Of a stretch of 64,000 bases of DNA, positions 29,333 through 38,214 are shown piece after piece (position 1 is the first letter of the stretch; every line of letters starts with the position of its first letter). The stretch comes from Nonomuraea jabiensis (GTDB lineage Bacteria; Actinomycetota; Actinomycetes; Streptosporangiales; Streptosporangiaceae). The DNA is taken from NCBI RefSeq assembly GCF_014204795.1, contig NZ_JACHMB010000001.1, positions 1,798,001-1,862,000 of the forward strand, in the 5' to 3' direction. The notes beneath the pieces were generated by a model. The model was not told the origin of the DNA. It made no database searches and saw nothing but the letters and a program-made list of their open reading frames with translations. Both the position numbers and the translations under genes were made by a program.

Positions 29333-30217
29333 ATGACTGTCTTGGTTACGGGGTTGCCGAGGAGCGGTACGAGCTGGACCGGCAAGATGCTCGCCGCCGG
29401 CGGCGACCTGGTCTACGTCAACGAGCCGCTCAACCCGCAGCACCCGCCCGGCCGCTGCCCGGGAGTGCTCAGGGCCACCGTGACCCACCGGTTCCAGTAC
29501 ATCTGCGACGACAACGCCGCCGACTGGCTGCCCGCCTTCCGCGACACGGTGGCCCTGCGCTACCGCTGGCTCGCCGAGCTGCGCGCCAACCGCTCCCCGT
29601 ACGACCTGGCCCGCCTGCTGCGCTACGGCACCGCCTTCGCCTTCGGCCGCCTGACGGGCCGCCGGGCGCTGCTCGACGACCCGTTCGCGGTGCTGAGCGC
29701 GGGCTGGTTCGCCGCTGCCCTGGGCTGCCGGGTGATCGCGCTGGTGCGGGACCCGGTGTCGTTCGTGGCGAGCTGGCAGCGGCTCGGCTGGACGGTCTAC
29801 TTCCACGAGCTGCTCGAACAGCCGCTCCTCGTCCGCGACCACCCCGAGCTGCTGGAGCTGCGCGCGCTCGTCGGCTCCCAGGACCGGCTCGCCAAGGCGG
29901 CCGCGCTGTGGCGGGCGACCCGCGCGATCCTGGAGCGCACGCCCGGCGTCCGCGTCACCTCGTACGAGTCGCTGGCCGCCGACCCGCTGACCGGCTTCCG
30001 CGAGCTGTACGCCTACGCCGGCCTGCCATGGACGCCCGCGGCCGAACGCCGCATCACGCGCGCCTGCACGGGCTCCTCCCGGGCGGGCACGGGGTTCGCC
30101 TGGTCAGGCCTGTCGCGCACGGCCTACCGCCCCATGGACTCCCGCCGCGCGCTCGACGCCGCCGCCCGGGGGCTCAGCCCGCGGGACGCGGCCCGGGTCC
30201 GCGCCCTCACCTCGTGA
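29333..30217 (+). CDS. Sulfotransferase 2
   Basis: A 294-residue sulfotransferase. The PAPS loop VLVTGLPRSGTSWTGKML opens the protein at residues 3-20 and the 3'-phosphate motif is VIALVRDPVSFVASWQRLGW near residue 138. It is only distantly like sulfotransferase 1 and differs in the spacing between the two motifs. The ATG at 29333 has GGAGGG five bases upstream; ATG 29315 is an alternative. It ends 11 bases inside the convergent WecG-type gene and closes the plus-strand run. Confidence 0.85.
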   Translation: MTVLVTGLPRSGTSWTGKMLAAGGDLVYVNEPLNPQHPPGRCPGVLRATVTHRFQYICDDNAADWLPAFRDTVALRYRWLAELRANRSPYDLARLLRYGTAFAFGRLTGRRALLDDPFAVLSAGWFAAALGCRVIALVRDPVSFVASWQRLGWTVYFHELLEQPLLVRDHPELLELRALVGSQDRLAKAAALWRATRAILERTPGVRVTSYESLAADPLTGFRELYAYAGLPWTPAAERRITRACTGSSRAGTGFAWSGLSRTAYRPMDSRRALDAAARGLSPRDAARVRALTS

Positions 30218-31190
30218 GGCGGGTGACCAGGCTGCCTCCCAGCAGCCGCAGCGCGAACGGCAGGTCGTCGACCAGATAGCGGCGGGCCAGCCGCCCCGGC
30301 TCGCAGCCCAGCCGGTACGCCCACTCCAGCCCGGTCCTGCGCATCCAGCCCGGCGCCCTGGAGACCGTGCCGGCGGCGAACGCGATCGCCGCCCCGCACC
30401 CCACGAACCACGCCTCCGGCAGCTCCTCCCGCAGGTCGGCGATGAGCCGGTCCTGCCGGGGGAACCCGAGCCCGACGAACACCACCCTCGGCCGGGACGC
30501 GGTCACCATCCTCCGGACGCGCGCGCTCCCCTCGGGGGTGGTGTCGAAGTGGTACGGCGGCGCGTGGACCCCGCAGACCTGCAGCCGGGGATGGCAGCTC
30601 GTGAGCTCCTGGGCGGCCCTGCGCGCCACGCCGGGAGGGCCGCCCAGCAGGTAGACGGGCCAGCCCCGGCGGGCGGCGAGCTTGCTGAGCGACCAGATGA
30701 GGTCCGCGCCGGTGACCCGCTCGGGCACCGGGGTGCCGAGCAGCCTGGCCGCCCACACCAGCGGCATCCCGTCGGTCACCACCAGCTCGGCGGTGCACAC
30801 GAGCTCCCGGAGGGCGGGGTCGGTGGCGGCGGCGCGGCAGATGTCGACGTTCGGGGTGACGATCCGGCCGCCCCTGCCGGCCTCCAGCTCGGCCTCCACC
30901 CACCGGACCACCTCGTCCTCGGTGAGCGCGTCCACCCCGATCCCGCCGACCCGCACCCGGTCCCACCAGCGGACGGGCGCCGCCACCTGCAGCCCTTCAC
31001 CGCCGCCTGCCCACACGCCCAGCCGCCCGCGTCCCTGAGGCACGGCACCCGTCGGCGCACCTCCAAGAGCCGGCGGCGGTGGATCGTCGGGGAGGGGGAC
31101 GGGGGAAGCCGGGATGACGTCCTGGTGCAGGGCCTCCGGGAGGCGCTGGAGCGGGACGTGCGGAGTGGTGGTGGTCTCCGAGCGAGTCAA
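30207..31190 (-). CDS. WecG/TagA/CpsF-family glycosyltransferase
   Basis: A 327-residue protein whose last 250 residues are a GT26 domain: VGGIGVDALTEDEVVRWVEA, VTPNVDICRAAATDP, VVTDGMPLVWAARLLG, RVTGADLIWSL, VYLLGGPPGVA and VFVGLGFPRQD. Such enzymes add an N-acetylmannosamine-type or related sugar to a lipid-linked precursor at the inner face of the membrane. The first 75 residues are Pro-rich and have no family match. The start is the TTG at 31190, which overlaps the GT2 stop as TTGA and has AGGGGG nine bases upstream; a later start is possible. Confidence 0.85.
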   Translation of the reverse strand: MTRSETTTTPHVPLQRLPEALHQDVIPASPVPLPDDPPPPALGGAPTGAVPQGRGRLGVWAGGGEGLQVAAPVRWWDRVRVGGIGVDALTEDEVVRWVEAELEAGRGGRIVTPNVDICRAAATDPALRELVCTAELVVTDGMPLVWAARLLGTPVPERVTGADLIWSLSKLAARRGWPVYLLGGPPGVARRAAQELTSCHPRLQVCGVHAPPYHFDTTPEGSARVRRMVTASRPRVVFVGLGFPRQDRLIADLREELPEAWFVGCGAAIAFAAGTVSRAPGWMRRTGLEWAYRLGCEPGRLARRYLVDDLPFALRLLGGSLVTRLTR

Positions 31191-32077
31191 ATGCCGTGCC
31201 CCCTACGGTGAAGAGCGGAAAGAACCGCCGGCGCGGAGATGAGGCCGGCCGCCACCGCCAGGGCGATGGGGGCGCGCGGCTCCCCGGCCCGGGCCCCCAT
31301 GGCGCGCACGGCCCAGCGGACGGCCTCGCGGCGGTGGCCGAGCGCCGCGTGGCCGAAGGCAAGCTGGCCGTAGACCCGTGCCGCGCCGCGCGGGTCCACG
31401 GCCAGTTCGGGGTGCCGGGCGAGCATCCAGTCGAGCCCGGCAATACGGTCCGCCCATCGGGCGACATAGTGGGATCCACCCCAGCGCACCCGGACGAGCG
31501 GGCGGTCCACATGGGTGATCGGCCGGCGGCGGGCGGCGCGCAGGGCCAGGTCCCAGTCCTCGTTCTGGCCGCCCGGGGCGCTCTCGTCCACCCGCAGCGC
31601 GCCGCGCTCGAACAGGAACGTCGACGAGTGGACCATCACCATGCGCGAGCGGACCAGGTCGTCCGCCGTCACCGTGTCGCACCCGGCCAGGCGGGCCACG
31701 CGGCGGTGCCCGTATTCGACCTCGATGCCGCAGCTCGCGAACTCGCCGCCGCGCTCGCCGAGCGCCCGCGTCTGGGCGGCGAGCTTGCCGGGCAGCCACA
31801 CGTCGTCGTCGTCGCAGAAGGCGACGAGGTCGGTGTCGCAGGCCGCGATGCCGGTGTTGCGGGCGCCGGGCAGGCCCGGGGTGCGCGTGTTCGGCAGGAC
31901 CCGGACGCGTGGGTGACGGGCCGGCGCCTCGATCTCCCCAGGGGCGGCGCCGTCGGCGACCACGACCACGGACAGGCGGCCGGGGTGGTCCTGGGCCAGC
32001 GCCGACTCCACCGCCTCGCGCAACTGCGCCGGGCGGTCGCCCCGGGTCGGGATCACGACGCCTACCGAGGGGGTCAT
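31187..32077 (-). CDS. Family 2 glycosyltransferase
   Basis: A 296-residue GT-A fold enzyme. The opening VGVVIPTRGDRPAQLREAVE, VVVVADGA and the CDDDDVWLPGKLAAQ metal-binding region mark it as GT2; the acceptor side includes GGQNEDWDLALRA with the catalytic-site ED. The donor sugar is unknown. The ATG at 32077 overlaps the sulfotransferase 3 stop as ATGA. A longer open frame upstream is antisense shadow of no value. Confidence 0.88.
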   Translation of the reverse strand: MTPSVGVVIPTRGDRPAQLREAVESALAQDHPGRLSVVVVADGAAPGEIEAPARHPRVRVLPNTRTPGLPGARNTGIAACDTDLVAFCDDDDVWLPGKLAAQTRALGERGGEFASCGIEVEYGHRRVARLAGCDTVTADDLVRSRMVMVHSSTFLFERGALRVDESAPGGQNEDWDLALRAARRRPITHVDRPLVRVRWGGSHYVARWADRIAGLDWMLARHPELAVDPRGAARVYGQLAFGHAALGHRREAVRWAVRAMGARAGEPRAPIALAVAAGLISAPAVLSALHRRGHGI

Positions 32078-32970
32078 GCGAGCCCCCGGTAGCCGTAGCG
32101 GGCCCTGAGCGGCCACGTGAGGGCGTCGACCACCCGGCGGTCGCCGTCCCGCAGGCCCGTCACCCACGCGTCGTCCCGGCGCAGCTCGATCCGCCCCACG
32201 TGGAAGCGCATCGGGTTGCCGGAGGCGGTGTGGGAGGGCCCGAGCCAGGCGGTGCGGCCGTCCAGGAACGGCAGCTCCGGCTCCGCCAGGCCGAGGCCGA
32301 GCGCCAGGGAGCTGAGCGTGGGCCCGGGCGCGGCGAGAAGGTCTTCGTAGCGGACCCTGGTGACGCGCGCCCCGCGCCCCGGCAGGAGCTCGAGCGCGAC
32401 GTTCTGGGCCGTCCAGTGGACGGCCGTGTGGGCGGGCCGCCACCGGGTCATGGGCCGCCCGTCCTCGGGGCGCCGCACCGTCCTGGCCCAGGAGTGGGCG
32501 ACGGCGCGCGGGTCCCTGACCACGTGGACGATCCGTACGTCCACCCCGGCGGCCACCAGGCAGCAGGCCAGCGACGCGTGCTTGCTGGAGTCGATCACGA
32601 CCGGCGCGCCCGCGGCCTCGTACAGGAGCCGGTACGCCTGCACGTACTCGGCCAGGTCGCGATGCGCGATCCGCGCGATCCTGCGCGTGCGGTCGACCCG
32701 GCGCCGCAGCGTCAGGACCTTGCCGGCCAGCTCCGGGCTCCATCCGCCGAACGCCCGCTCCCCCACCTGCCGCCAGAAGGGACAGTCGGGAAAGGCCACG
32801 CCGCACCCGCACGACTCCCCCGCGAGCACGCCCCGCTCCCAGAGGTGCACGACCTCGCCGAGCGCGACCACGCCCGGCAGCTCACCCAGGAGCCGCTCCA
32901 GCAGTGTGGTGCCACTGCGTCCGAGGCCGCCCAGGTAGATGACCCGGGTGGGGCTTTCGCGGTCGGTCAC
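32074..32970 (-). CDS. Sulfotransferase 3
   Basis: A 298-residue sulfotransferase. The PAPS loop is VIYLGGLGRSGTTLLERLLG at the N-terminus, and the 3'-phosphate motif is VRIVHVVRDPRAVAHSWART near residue 150. Extra features are Cys-Gly-Cys in GESCGCGVAF and IDSSKHASLACCLVA between the motifs, seen in a branch of bacterial sulfotransferases. The GTG at 32970 has GAAGG eight bases upstream. It opens the minus-strand run sulfotransferase-GT2-GT26, with no gap between the genes. Confidence 0.87.
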   Translation of the reverse strand: MTDRESPTRVIYLGGLGRSGTTLLERLLGELPGVVALGEVVHLWERGVLAGESCGCGVAFPDCPFWRQVGERAFGGWSPELAGKVLTLRRRVDRTRRIARIAHRDLAEYVQAYRLLYEAAGAPVVIDSSKHASLACCLVAAGVDVRIVHVVRDPRAVAHSWARTVRRPEDGRPMTRWRPAHTAVHWTAQNVALELLPGRGARVTRVRYEDLLAAPGPTLSSLALGLGLAEPELPFLDGRTAWLGPSHTASGNPMRFHVGRIELRRDDAWVTGLRDGDRRVVDALTWPLRARYGYRGLA

Positions 32971-33057
32971 GAAAAAGGGCCTTCACGTCGTGAACACGGA
33001 ACGCGAAGACCCTATCGCGGAGAGTAATCGGGGGTCGGAGAACCCGGAAAGATCTAC

Positions 33058-34320
33058 CTAACGGGCGTCGATGACCATGCCGGCGCCGACGGTGCCGTTG
33101 GTGGCCTCGTCCACGAGGATGAAGCCGCCGGTCATCCGGTTACGCGAGTAGTCGTCCACGAACAGCGGCTGGGTGACCCGCAGCGACACCCGCCCGATCT
33201 CGTTGAGGCCGAGGGAGGCGGCCTCCTCGTCGCGGTGCAGGGTGTTGACGTCGAGCCGGTAGTGCAGGTCGCGCACCATGGCGCGGGCCGTACGGGTGGT
33301 GTGCTTGATCGTCAGCTTGGAGCGCGGCGTCAGCTTGAGCCCGTCGGCCATCCAGCAGATCATCGCCTCCAGCTCCTGCGCCACCTGCGGCTGGTTGTTG
33401 GGCCGGGCGATCATGTCGCCACGCGAGATGTCGAGGTCGTCCTCGAAGCGCAGCGTCACCGACATGGGCGGGAACGCCTCCTCCACCGGCCCGTCGTAGG
33501 TGTCGATCGAGGCGATGCGGGTCGTGAGCCCCGAGGGCAGGTGCACCACCTCGTCGCCGGGCTTGAGCACGCCGCCCGCGACCTGGCCCGCGTAGCCGCG
33601 GTAGTCGTGGAGGGTCTGGTCGGTGGCCCGCTGCGGGCGGATCACGTACTGGACGGGGAAGCGCACGTCGACCAGGTTGCGGTCGGAGGCGATGTGGACG
33701 TTCTCCAGGTGGTGCAGCAGCGACGTGCCGAGGTACCACGGCATGTTCTCGGAGCGCGAGACCACGTTGTCGCCGTTGAGCGCGGAGATCGGGATGAAGG
33801 TGAGGTCGGAGACGTTCAGCTTGGACGCGAACGCCGTGAACTCCTCCCTGATCTCCTCGAACCGCTCCTGCGAGTAGCCCACCAGGTCCATCTTGTTGAC
33901 GGCCAGCACCAGGTGGGGCACCCGCAGCAGCGTGGTCAGGAACGCGTGCCGCCGCGACTGCTCCAGCACGCCCTTGCGGGCGTCGATGAGGATGATCGCC
34001 AGGTCGGCCGTGGAGGCGCCGGTGACCATGTTCCGGGTGTACTGGATGTGGCCGGGCGTGTCGGCGATGATGAACTTCCGCCGGGGCGTCGCGAAATAGC
34101 GGTACGCCACGTCGATCGTGATGCCCTGCTCCCGCTCGGCCCGCAGGCCGTCGGTCAGCAGCGACAGATCGGTGTATTCGGTGCCCCGGTCGCGCGAGGT
34201 GCGCTCGACCGCCTCCAGCTGGTCCTCGAAGATCGCCTTGGAGTCGTAGAGCAATCGTCCGATGAGGGTGGACTTGCCGTCATCGACACTTCCCGCCGTG
34301 GCGAAGCGAAGAATGTCCAT
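33058..34320 (-). CDS. cysN: Sulfate adenylyltransferase large subunit (GTPase)
   Basis: A 420-residue translational-GTPase-like protein that drives CysD to make APS from sulfate and ATP. GTP-binding motifs are AGSVDDGKSTLIGRLL (G1), DTPGH (G3) and NKMDLVG (G4), followed by two beta-barrel domains. There is no C-terminal APS kinase fusion; that activity is in the separate cysC gene. The ATG at 34320 shares one base with the cysD stop (TAATG), so translation is coupled. The longer frame upstream is not used. Confidence 0.95.
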   Translation of the reverse strand: MDILRFATAGSVDDGKSTLIGRLLYDSKAIFEDQLEAVERTSRDRGTEYTDLSLLTDGLRAEREQGITIDVAYRYFATPRRKFIIADTPGHIQYTRNMVTGASTADLAIILIDARKGVLEQSRRHAFLTTLLRVPHLVLAVNKMDLVGYSQERFEEIREEFTAFASKLNVSDLTFIPISALNGDNVVSRSENMPWYLGTSLLHHLENVHIASDRNLVDVRFPVQYVIRPQRATDQTLHDYRGYAGQVAGGVLKPGDEVVHLPSGLTTRIASIDTYDGPVEEAFPPMSVTLRFEDDLDISRGDMIARPNNQPQVAQELEAMICWMADGLKLTPRSKLTIKHTTRTARAMVRDLHYRLDVNTLHRDEEAASLGLNEIGRVSLRVTQPLFVDDYSRNRMTGGFILVDEATNGTVGAGMVIDAR

Positions 34321-35234
34321 TAGAAGTAGCCTTCCCTCTTCCTGTCCTCCATCGCGGCCTCGGACGAGCGGTCGTCGGCCCTGGTGGCCCCGCGCTCGGT
34401 GATCCGGGTGGCCGCTATCTCCTCGATGATCTCCTCGACCGTGGCGGCCGTCGACTGCACGGCGCCCGTGCACGTCATGTCGCCCACGGTGCGGTAGCGC
34501 ACCACGGCCTCGAACAGCGGCTCGTCGTCACCCCGCGCCACGACCTCGGAGTCGGGCAGCAGCATGCCGTCGCGCTCGAACACCTTGCGGGTGTGGGCGA
34601 AGTAGATGGAGGGGATCTCGATGCCCTCGCGCCTGATGTAGTCCCAGACGTCGAGCTCGGTCCAGTTGGACAGCGGGAAGACGCGGATGTGCTCGCCCTT
34701 GCGGATGCGCGAGTTGTAGAGGTTCCACAGCTCGGGGCGCTGGTTCTTCGGGTCCCACTGGCCGAAGTCGTCGCGGAAGGAGAAGACCCGCTCCTTGGCG
34801 CGGGCCTTCTCCTCGTCGCGGCGCGCGCCGCCGAAGACCGCGTCGAACTCGTGCTCCTCGATCGCGTCGAGCAGCGTGGTGGTCTGCAGGCGGTTGCGCG
34901 AGGCGCGCCGCCCGGTCTCCTCGACCACGCGTCCGGCGTCGATGGAGTCCTGCACGCTGGCCACGATCAGCCGCGCGCCGAGCTCGGCGGAGCGGCGGTC
35001 GCGGAAGTCGATGACCTCGTCGAAGTTGTGGCCCGTGTCGACGTGCATGAGCGGGAACGGGATGGCCGCGGGCCAGAACGCCTTCTCCGCGATGCGGAGC
35101 ATGACGATCGAGTCCTTGCCTCCGGAGAAGAGCAGACAGGGACGCTCGAACTCGGCCGCCACCTCGCGCATGATGTGAATGGCTTCGGCTTCGAGCACGT
35201 CGAGCTGCGACGTCGTGTAGTCGCGCTGGAGCAT
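34320..35234 (-). CDS. cysD: Sulfate adenylyltransferase small subunit
   Basis: A 304-residue PP-loop enzyme. PCLLFSGGKDSIVMLRIAEK is the PP loop, and GGARRDEEKARAKERVFSFRD and WTELDVWDYIRREGIEIPSIYFAHTRKVFERDG are standard CysD segments. It catalyses the adenylyl transfer to sulfate in complex with CysN. The start is ATG at 35234 with GGAGGAAGC upstream. It follows cysQ by 19 bases. Confidence 0.96.
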   Translation of the reverse strand: MLQRDYTTSQLDVLEAEAIHIMREVAAEFERPCLLFSGGKDSIVMLRIAEKAFWPAAIPFPLMHVDTGHNFDEVIDFRDRRSAELGARLIVASVQDSIDAGRVVEETGRRASRNRLQTTTLLDAIEEHEFDAVFGGARRDEEKARAKERVFSFRDDFGQWDPKNQRPELWNLYNSRIRKGEHIRVFPLSNWTELDVWDYIRREGIEIPSIYFAHTRKVFERDGMLLPDSEVVARGDDEPLFEAVVRYRTVGDMTCTGAVQSTAATVEEIIEEIAATRITERGATRADDRSSEAAMEDRKREGYF

Positions 35235-35253
35235 GGGAGCTTCCTCCGGCGGT

Positions 35254-36018
35254 TTAGCGGTGCAGGTCCCGAATCCCGCTGAGCAGCGATGTCGCTAGCT
35301 CAGGTAGGGAAACCAGGATATCCGGTAGTGACGGGTCGGCTTGGTTGTAGGTCAGCTCGGAGCCGTCGATGCGGCTCGCATGGGCTCCGGCGGCCTGGGC
35401 GACGGCGACCGGCGCGGCGGAATCCCACTCGTACTGGCCCCCGGCGTGTACGTACGCCTCGACCTCGCCGGTGAGCACCGCCGAGATCTTCGCCCCGGCG
35501 GACCCGATGGGGACCAGGTCGGCTCCGACGAGGTAGGCCAGCCTCTGCACGAACTCCGGCGGCCGGGTGCGGCTCACCGCGATGCGGAAGCGCCCCCCGT
35601 CGAAGGAGGGCGGCTTGGGCGGCTGCGCGGTGGTCAGCGTGCGGCCCTGGGCGGGCAGCGCCACGGCGCCCGCGGTCAGCGTGCCGCCCTCCCACAGCGC
35701 GACGTGCACGGCCCAGTCGGACCTGCCCTCTTCGGAGAATTCGCGGGTGCCGTCGAGCGGGTCCACGATCCACACCCGGGACGCGCCGAGCCGGCGCGGG
35801 TCGAGCCGCTCCTCGCGGGTGGCCTCCTCCGACAGCACGCTGTCGCTGGGACGGAGCCTGGCCAGCGACTCCATGAGGAAGACGTGGGAGGCCCGGTCGC
35901 CCTCCGCGCGCAGGGCGGAGGAGTCTCCGAACCCGGTGCGCTCGCGAATGCGCAGCAGCCGCTCACCCGCCTCGGTGGCCAGATCGGCGGCAAGTGAGTG
36001 GTCGTCGCGAATCGTCAT
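35254..36018 (-). CDS. cysQ: 3'(2'),5'-bisphosphate nucleotidase
   Basis: A 254-residue IMPase-fold phosphatase. The metal-binding sets are visible: EEATREERLD, WIVDPLDGTREFSEEGRSDW and QYEWDSAAPVAVAQAAGAH. CysQ removes the 3'-phosphate of PAP, the by-product of sulfotransferases that inhibits them. Its placement between the priming transferase and cysD, each joined or closely spaced, supports a role in a sulfation pathway. The ATG at 36018 shares one base with the sugar transferase stop (TGATG). Confidence 0.92.
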   Translation of the reverse strand: MTIRDDHSLAADLATEAGERLLRIRERTGFGDSSALRAEGDRASHVFLMESLARLRPSDSVLSEEATREERLDPRRLGASRVWIVDPLDGTREFSEEGRSDWAVHVALWEGGTLTAGAVALPAQGRTLTTAQPPKPPSFDGGRFRIAVSRTRPPEFVQRLAYLVGADLVPIGSAGAKISAVLTGEVEAYVHAGGQYEWDSAAPVAVAQAAGAHASRIDGSELTYNQADPSLPDILVSLPELATSLLSGIRDLHR

Positions 36019-37475
36019 CAATAAGCTCCTTGCCCGCGGGCGACGGCCGACCAAGTCTTCCACAGGATCTGGAGGTCGAGCGTGAGGGACCAGTTCTCCA
36101 CGTAACGCAGATCGAGGCGCACGGATTCCTCCCACGATAGGTCAGATCTGCCACTGACCTGCCAGAGGCCGGTCATCCCAGGGCGTACGAGGAGCCGTCT
36201 GCGCACGTCGTCGCCGTAGCGCGCCACCTCCTCCGGCAGCGGCGGCCGGGGACCGACGAGCGACATGTGGCCGCGCACGACGTTGATCAGCTGCGGCAGC
36301 TCGTCCAGCGAGGTGCGGCGCATCCACGTGCCGAGCGGCGTGACCCGGGGATCGTTCCTGATCTTGAAGAGCACGCCGTCGCGGTCGCTGACCAAGGTGA
36401 TCTTCTGCTGCTCGGAGCCGCGCCGCATGGTGCGGAACTTCAGGATCGTGAACAGCTTCCCGTCCCTGCCGACCCTGGTCTGCCTGAACAGCGCGGGCCC
36501 GGGGCTCGTCACGCGTACGGCCACCGCCAGGCCCACCAGCAGCGGCGCGAGCAGCACCAGCAGCGCGGCGGCGACCAGCCGGTCGAAGACGTTCTTGACC
36601 AGCTTCCTGGCCCCGCCCAGCTCGGGGTGCTCCACGTGCAGGAGCGGCAGCCCGGCGGCCGGTCTGATCATGGTGCGCGGGCCCGCCACGTCCATCAGCG
36701 CCGGGGCGACCACCAGCTCGGTGTGGGTGCGCTCCAGCCGCCAGGCCAGCCGCCGCAGCGCCTGCCCGTCCATCTCGGGACAGGCCAGCACGGCCACGGT
36801 GTCGGCGCGGAACTGGTCGACCACGATCGGCACGTCGCTGAGGTCGCCGGCGACCGGCACCTCGCCCACGAAGTCGCCAGGCGCGCCCCCCGGCAGGCAG
36901 GCGGCCACGACGTCCATGCCGTGGTAGCGCTCCTTCTGGAACAGCCGCACCAGCTCCTCGACGGACGCCGCGTGCCCGACGGCGACCACCTTGCGCATGC
37001 ACTCCCCCGCCGCCCTGCGCCGGTGCAGGGAGCGGCGCAGGGCGTACCGCAGGAGCAGCGTGAGCAACGTCACCAGCGGCAGCGCGAGCACGACGTAGCC
37101 CCGGGCGACGTCGGTCTTGGTCAGGTACGAGCAGATGGCGGTGCCCGCGGTCAGCGCGACGCCCGACTGCACGACCCGGCGGAACTCCTCGGAGCCGACG
37201 CCGAGCATGCGCGGCTCGTAGGCGCGGTTGAGCGCCACCGCGAACGCCCACACCACCGGCAGGGCCAGGCTGACCAGCAGGTACGGCAGCACGTACGGCG
37301 TGAGCTCGCCGAAGCGCAGGTAGAAGGCGAGCCCGGAGCCCACCCAGGCCCCGCAGAGGTCGCCCAGCACCGCGCGGAAGCGATAGGAGCGGACCCAGGT
37401 GGGCGTGCGCGGGCTGACTCGCCAGGAGGCCACATGGCCCGGTCCGACGACGGCCATGAAGCCCTCACCCCGCAC
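36018..37475 (-). CDS. Undecaprenyl-phosphate sugar-1-phosphate transferase
   Basis: A 485-residue WbaP/CpsE-like priming enzyme. Four or five N-terminal membrane segments (about residues 35-145) are followed by a CoA-binding-like region and the C-terminal sugar transferase domain: LFRQTRVGRDGKLFTILKFR, RRTSLDELPQLINVVRGHMS, LVGPRPPLPEEVARYGDD and RPGMTGLWQVSGRSDLSW. It starts glycan assembly on the lipid carrier. Two good starts exist: GTG 37475 (GGAGG) and ATG 37457 (GGTGAGGG). It is the first gene of the minus-strand unit that contains cysQ, cysD and cysN. Confidence 0.92.
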   Translation of the reverse strand: MRGEGFMAVVGPGHVASWRVSPRTPTWVRSYRFRAVLGDLCGAWVGSGLAFYLRFGELTPYVLPYLLVSLALPVVWAFAVALNRAYEPRMLGVGSEEFRRVVQSGVALTAGTAICSYLTKTDVARGYVVLALPLVTLLTLLLRYALRRSLHRRRAAGECMRKVVAVGHAASVEELVRLFQKERYHGMDVVAACLPGGAPGDFVGEVPVAGDLSDVPIVVDQFRADTVAVLACPEMDGQALRRLAWRLERTHTELVVAPALMDVAGPRTMIRPAAGLPLLHVEHPELGGARKLVKNVFDRLVAAALLVLLAPLLVGLAVAVRVTSPGPALFRQTRVGRDGKLFTILKFRTMRRGSEQQKITLVSDRDGVLFKIRNDPRVTPLGTWMRRTSLDELPQLINVVRGHMSLVGPRPPLPEEVARYGDDVRRRLLVRPGMTGLWQVSGRSDLSWEESVRLDLRYVENWSLTLDLQILWKTWSAVARGQGAY

Positions 37476-37565
37476 GCATGCCTCCAGGTGACCATTCCTG
37501 AACGGACAGTCACAGATGGTAGCTGCGAGAGAGGCAGGGAACCGGCGAACGGACCTATGTGGCGA

Positions 37566-38150
37566 TCAGCGTGGTGGGCCCGAAATATGCAGATCAGACC
37601 GGTGGAAGTCGTTCTGGGTGACTTCGAGACCGCGGGACATCAGCGACTCCACGACGTCGGCCGCCCGGTCCACGAGGAAGGGAAGGTCCTTGCGCTCCAT
37701 GGTGGCGAAGTCCCGCAGCACGAAGGAGGCGGGGTCCATGCGGCCGGGCGGGCGCCCGATTCCAAAGCGGACCCGCAGGTAGTCGCGGGTGCCGAGGACC
37801 TTGGTGATCGACTTGAGGCCGTTGTGACCGTTGTCGCCGCCGCCGAGCTTGGCCCTGAGGGCGCCGTACGGCACGTCGAGCTCGTCGTGGACGACGATCA
37901 GCCGCTCCGGGCCGATCTTGTAGAAGTCGGAGAGCGCCTTGACGGGCCCGCCGGAGAGGTTCATGTAGGTGAGGGGCTTGGCCAGGATGGCGGTGCTGGT
38001 CTCGCAGACCTCAGCCCTGCTCTTGTGCGCCTTGAACCGCCCGCCGGCCCTGGCGGCGAGCTCGTCGAGCACCATGAAGCCCGCGTTGTGCCTGTTGCCC
38101 GCGTATTCGGGCCCGGGATTGCCCAGGCCGGCGATCAGCCAGCGATCCAT
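37566..38150 (-). CDS. pth: Peptidyl-tRNA hydrolase
   Basis: A 194-residue enzyme that frees tRNA from peptidyl-tRNA. The motifs [20 protein letters not shown] (catalytic His at about residue 21), [24 protein letters not shown] and [12 protein letters not shown] are intact. The ATG at 38150 has AAGGGG at good spacing; the GTG two codons earlier lies too close to that site. It follows the bL25 gene, a conserved pairing. Confidence 0.95.
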   Translation of the reverse strand: MDRWLIAGLGNPGPEYAGNRHNAGFMVLDELAARAGGRFKAHKSRAEVCETSTAILAKPLTYMNLSGGPVKALSDFYKIGPERLIVVHDELDVPYGALRAKLGGGDNGHNGLKSITKVLGTRDYLRVRFGIGRPPGRMDPASFVLRDFATMERKDLPFLVDRAADVVESLMSRGLEVTQNDFHRSDLHISGPPR

Positions 38151-38167
38151 CTGCACCCCTTACAGCG

Positions 38168-38200
38168 GAACGGGGCGGCTCGAGTCCGGCCGCCCCGTTC
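38168..38200 (-). terminator. Hairpin between rplY and pth
   Basis: GAACGGGGCGGC (38168-38179) and GCCGCCCCGTTC (38189-38200) form a perfect 12-base stem with a 9-base loop, 15 bases beyond the rplY stop on the minus strand. There is no T-run. It may end most rplY transcripts or act as a processing site ahead of pth. Confidence 0.7.
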
Positions 38201-38214
38201 ACGAATCGGACGCG

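Noticed and set aside
35235-35253. Riboswitch before cysD
   Set aside because: The gap to cysQ is only 19 bases, too short for any known aptamer.
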